A DNA stretch of 32,532 nucleotides from Pirellulales bacterium (lineage in GTDB: Bacteria; Planctomycetota; Planctomycetia; Pirellulales; UBA1268): NCBI GenBank assembly GCA_017853835.1, contig JAFMIU010000038.1, positions 1 to 32,532 on the forward strand, given 5' to 3'. A program made the position numbers and the translations under genes. Below the pieces are notes generated by a model. The model did not search any database, was not told the origin of the DNA, and worked only from the letters and a program-made list of their open reading frames with translations. This document shows, piece after piece, positions 30,069-32,532 of this stretch. How positions within the stretch are numbered: the stretch's first letter is position 1; each line of letters opens with the position of its first letter.

Positions 30069-31159
30069 AGATCACCGGCATTCGATTCGGCCGCCTGCGC
30101 GTGCCCCTGAAGGCCCCGTTCAAGACGACGACTCGCACCGTCGACGCGATCGACGACATCATCGTCATGCTCGACACCGACGACGGCTGTGTCGGCCGCG
30201 GAAGCGCCGCGGCGACGGCGGCCCTCACGGGCGACACCCACGGCGGGATCATCGATGCCATCCGGTATCACATCGGCCCCACGGTGATCGGCCACGACGT
30301 CGAGAACCTCAACGCCCTGACCCGTCGCGTCCGCACATCGATTCATCGCAACGCCAGCGCGAAGGCGGCGGTCGACATCGCGCTCCACGACCTTTTCGGC
30401 CAGCGTTACGCAGCGCCCACCTACCGGCTCTTGGGCGGTGGTGATCCGTCGATCATGACCGACGTGACGATCAGCGTCGACTACATCGAGAAGATGGTGG
30501 CCGACGCGGTGGCTGCGGTCGAACGAGGATTTGCGGCGCTCAAGATCGAGGTCGGCAAGGACCCGGGCATCGACGTGGAGCGGGTCAAAGCCATCCACGC
30601 CGCGATCGCCGGTCGTGCGGTGATTCGTCTCGACGCCGGCCAGGGCTGGACTCCCAAGCAGGCCGTGCGCGTGATCCACCAGCTCGAGGATGCCGGCGTC
30701 CGCCTCGACACGGTGGAGCAGCCCGTGAAGGGCTGGGACATGAACGGCCTGCTGTTTGTCACCGAGCGGGTCGACGCCCCCGTGGTGGCCGCGCTGGGCG
30801 ACGACGGCGTGAGCGCCGCGGTCGAGATCATCCAGCGACGCGCTGCCGACATCATCACCTTCGGCCTCCTGAAAACCGGCGGTATCACCCCCGCAATCCA
30901 GATCTGCGACCTGGCGTCGACTCATGGTGTGGAGTGCATGATCAGCTGCATGCTCGAGGGCGCGGTCAGCGCCGCGGCGGCCGCCCACATGGCGGTCGCC
31001 CGAGCCGACGTGATCACCCGCGTGGACCTCGACGCCCCGTCGCTCGCGGAGTTCAATCCGGTGGAGAGCAACGTTTGCTTCCACGACGCCGAGATCTCGA
31101 TCGGCAATGGCCCGGGCCTTGGCATCACGGTGATCCACGGTGTCGAGGATTTGCCGTGA
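30065..31159 (+). CDS. Dipeptide-epimerase homologue (enolase superfamily) with altered active site
   Basis: A 364-residue enolase-superfamily protein closest in look to L-Ala-D/L-Glu epimerase (YkfB). An N-terminal capping domain (PLKAPFKTTTRTVDAIDDIIV) precedes the barrel (about 130-330), with RLDAGQGWTPKQAV (metal ligand Asp190), VEQPVKGWDMNGL (Glu218), LLKTGGITPAIQI (general acid/base Lys) and THGVECMISCMLE. The ITRVDLDAP loop holds the Asp-x-Asp that binds the dipeptide amino group. Two positions are unusual: the KxK motif reads Lys160-Ile-Glu162, replacing a catalytic Lys, and the usual ADES with the third metal Asp reads AALG (Asp-Asp follows three residues later). It may therefore be an inactive, differently acting or repurposed enzyme. 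It overlaps the NlpC/P60 gene (ATGA), and its end is 14 bp from the convergent sigma-factor stop. Confidence 0.85.
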   Translation: MKITGIRFGRLRVPLKAPFKTTTRTVDAIDDIIVMLDTDDGCVGRGSAAATAALTGDTHGGIIDAIRYHIGPTVIGHDVENLNALTRRVRTSIHRNASAKAAVDIALHDLFGQRYAAPTYRLLGGGDPSIMTDVTISVDYIEKMVADAVAAVERGFAALKIEVGKDPGIDVERVKAIHAAIAGRAVIRLDAGQGWTPKQAVRVIHQLEDAGVRLDTVEQPVKGWDMNGLLFVTERVDAPVVAALGDDGVSAAVEIIQRRAADIITFGLLKTGGITPAIQICDLASTHGVECMISCMLEGAVSAAAAAHMAVARADVITRVDLDAPSLAEFNPVESNVCFHDAEISIGNGPGLGITVIHGVEDLP

Positions 31160-31173
31160 GTGACCCTGAGCGG

Positions 31174-32040
31174 CTACAGCCAATCGCCGACGGTCTGCTC
31201 GAGCCCTGCTTCGTCCGCCATGGAACGCAGTTTTTCCAACGCCCGGGTTTGGATCTGGCGGATTCGTTCCTTGCACACGCCCATTGAGTCGCCAAGGTCG
31301 CGGAACGTCCGCGGGGCTTTTCCGTCGAATCCGAATCGCGCGACGACGATCTTTCGCTCACGGGGCTCCAGCTCGCCGAGAAACTCGCTAAAGATGGTGG
31401 CGAGGGTGCCAACCTGGGCTTCCGAACACCCGCCATCACCATTCCCCGGGTCGATCTGGCCTCGCGACGGATCGTCATCGATCACGAAGCGTGAGCGATA
31501 CTGACGACCGCGGTGCGAGAGTCGGAAATACTGCCGTTGAATCGCGTAGGTCGCGTAGGTGCTGAACCGATTCCCGAGGGCGAAGTTGAACTTCTCGACG
31601 GCCTTCATGAGCACCACGTTGCCTTCGGCCACAAGGTCGTCGAAGGACCACGTTTGATCGACGAAGTTTTTGGCGATCGACACGACCAGCCGAAGGTTGG
31701 CCGTCACCAGAACGTCGCGGGCCTTGGTCGCCTCGGCCAGCAGCTGTTCGACGCGTTCCATCTGACGAGTGGTGGCTCGCCGGCGATCGAGCCGACGACG
31801 ATCGACCGACGCCCGGTACTTCAGCCAGTTCATCCGACGGAAGTAAAACTGCTCTTCGTCGCGTGAAAGGAGGCGGTTGCGGTAGAGGCTTGCGAGATAT
31901 GGCGTGAGGCTTCCGGCCTCGCTCGCCGGAACGGTCCCGCCATCGAGCGGCAGATCGGCGGACTCGGCGGGAGGCGTGGAGGCCTTCTCCTCAGCGCCGG
32001 CCTTGGAAAAGTCACGGCACGGGATGTAGTCGATGGGCAT
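31174..32040 (-). CDS. Sigma-70 family RNA polymerase sigma factor
   Basis: A 288-residue sigma factor. A short N-terminal tail (about 1-42) is followed by a region 1.2-like segment (LTPYLASLYRNRLLSRDEEQFYF, 45-67), region 2 (about 105-180: ANLRLVVSIAKNFVDQTWSFDDLVAEG, KAVEKFNFALGNRFSTYATYAIQRQY), almost no region 3, and region 4 (222-275: LEPRERKIVVARFGFDG and helix-turn-helix TFRDLGDSMGVCKERIRQIQTRALEKLR). This is a planctomycete-type sigma-70 rather than an ECF factor. In region 2.3 the usual WW pair is YA (TYATYAIQ), suggesting altered promoter melting. ATG 32040 (GGAAGG about 11 bp upstream) is chosen; the frame stays open upstream to 32403, but that part is REP sequence. A GTG near 32157 would add about 40 residues. 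No anti-sigma gene is seen. Confidence 0.9.
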   Translation of the reverse strand: MPIDYIPCRDFSKAGAEEKASTPPAESADLPLDGGTVPASEAGSLTPYLASLYRNRLLSRDEEQFYFRRMNWLKYRASVDRRRLDRRRATTRQMERVEQLLAEATKARDVLVTANLRLVVSIAKNFVDQTWSFDDLVAEGNVVLMKAVEKFNFALGNRFSTYATYAIQRQYFRLSHRGRQYRSRFVIDDDPSRGQIDPGNGDGGCSEAQVGTLATIFSEFLGELEPRERKIVVARFGFDGKAPRTFRDLGDSMGVCKERIRQIQTRALEKLRSMADEAGLEQTVGDWL

Positions 32041-32345
32041 CGCGAAAAACGCCTTCCGTCGCTCGGTGAGCGAAGCGGCCGACCCGCGGTCCGGGGACGT
32101 GCCGGCTGACGTCTTCCGAAATGGCGACGAGGAACGTGAGGACTTCGGCGGCGAGACCAAGGCGATCACGGCGGGCCTCCGGGAGGGCAGGGCAGGGCGG
32201 GTCGTTCTGAAGGGATAACCGCACGCCGCCGACCCACGTAACGGGCTGGGTCCCAAAAGAGGCTGAACGGCCAAAAACCAGTCGAAAACGCATCCGTGTC
32301 GTTTGTGCGGCGTGGCGCCAAACACGCCACGCGTTTCACCCCGCC
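32041..32345. other. Upstream region of the sigma-factor gene, no gene seen
   Basis: This 305-bp stretch contains no supported ORF. It would hold the leftward promoter of the sigma-factor gene, but I could not pick a convincing -35/-10 pair. A hairpin, GACCCA (32231-32236) with TGGGTC (32247-32252), is visible. From about 32310 the sequence (GCCAAACACGCCACGCGTTT) matches the spacer used again at 32471 inside the REP array, so the array really begins about 35 bp before its first complete hairpin. Confidence 0.5.
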
Positions 32346-32531
32346 GGTCCCACGGCTCACGCCGTTGGGCTTCCACGGGCGCCGCGCGCATGTCCAAGCC
32401 CAAGGACGTAAGGCCTGGGACACGCCACGCTGTCTCCCCAGACGCCGTTGAGCCCGCTCACGTCATCGAGCCAAACTCGCCACGCGTTTCACCCCGCCGG
32501 TCCCACGGCTCACGCCGTTGGGCTTCCACGG
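32346..32531. repeat. REP array 4 (continues past the window end)
   Basis: Type A hairpins lie at 32346-32378 and 32499-32531, with a type B hairpin at 32392-32426 that has one stem mismatch (AAGGACGTAAGGCC). The third module, GACGCCGTTGAGCCC and onward to GAGCCAAAC, is at 32442-32476. The B-to-A distance is 107 bp, the same as both blocks of array 3, so this is the same cassette subtype 22 kb away. The array lies upstream of the sigma-factor gene and may separate it from the next gene outside the window. Confidence 0.88.
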
Positions 32532-32532
32532 G

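Noticed and set aside
32041..32403. N-terminal extension of the sigma factor in frame to 32403
   Set aside because: The added part reads through REP hairpins and yields an Arg/Pro-rich non-homologous stretch. ATG 32040 gives a normal family start.

Overview
The window (about 65-70% GC by eye) looks like a planctomycete chromosome, probably of the Pirellulales type. The evidence is a DUF1559 pseudopilin-like protein with its H-X9-DG tail, small carboxypeptidase-regulatory-like lipoproteins, PEP-CTERM proteins with dockerin-like and autotransporter-type beta-strand repeats, a Tat-exported Gfo/Idh/MocA oxidoreductase, a secreted LRR protein and a planctomycete-type sigma-70 factor. No rRNA, tRNA, CRISPR array, plasmid or phage gene was recognised.

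Layout. 1-3942 (+): enolase-phosphatase mtnC (5' end cut off by the window), a FIST sensor overlapping it by 4 bp, a small Pro/Ala-rich lipoprotein and malQ. 3974-5239: two arrays of inverted palindromic repeats on either side of a single-domain Y1 (HUH) transposase, which together look like a RAYT with its REP/BIME elements. 5245-7047 (-): an ABC-F ATPase. 7236-9976 (+): the oxidoreductase and the LRR protein. 9973-10799: no gene, but a 162-bp hairpin-ended element, a third REP array and a 133-bp sequence able to fold into a long closed stem. 10800-16571: a MurNAc-salvage locus, with murQ and a BadF-type kinase leftward, and a sodium:solute symporter and a beta-lactamase-fold/NamZ (DUF1343) fusion rightward. 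16802-23683: a PEP-CTERM beta-strand-repeat protein facing an operon of an FAD oxidoreductase and a GHL10-like PEP-CTERM protein; the two PEP-CTERM genes overlap tail to tail. 23844-25852 (+): DUF1559 protein plus two overlapping lipoprotein genes. 25877-27502 (-): a secreted protein-arginine deiminase of the vertebrate/cyanobacterial type. 27527-31159 (+): a tight operon of a DUF819 membrane protein, an SH3/NlpC-P60 peptidase and a dipeptide-epimerase homologue with altered active-site residues. 31174-32040 (-): a sigma-70 factor. A fourth REP array runs off the right end.

How the genes may work together. Two units point to peptidoglycan salvage. In the first, the exported amidase-like/NamZ fusion would free MurNAc, the symporter import it, the kinase phosphorylate it and MurQ convert it to GlcNAc-6-P. 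In the second, the NlpC/P60 peptidase and the epimerase-like enzyme resemble the YkfC/YkfB pair for stem peptides. The most unusual items are the REP/RAYT family with compensatory stem changes and GNRA-like loops, the AmiE-like/NamZ fusion, the bacterial PAD, the epimerase homologue with altered catalytic positions, and the two hairpin-bounded elements near 10 kb.
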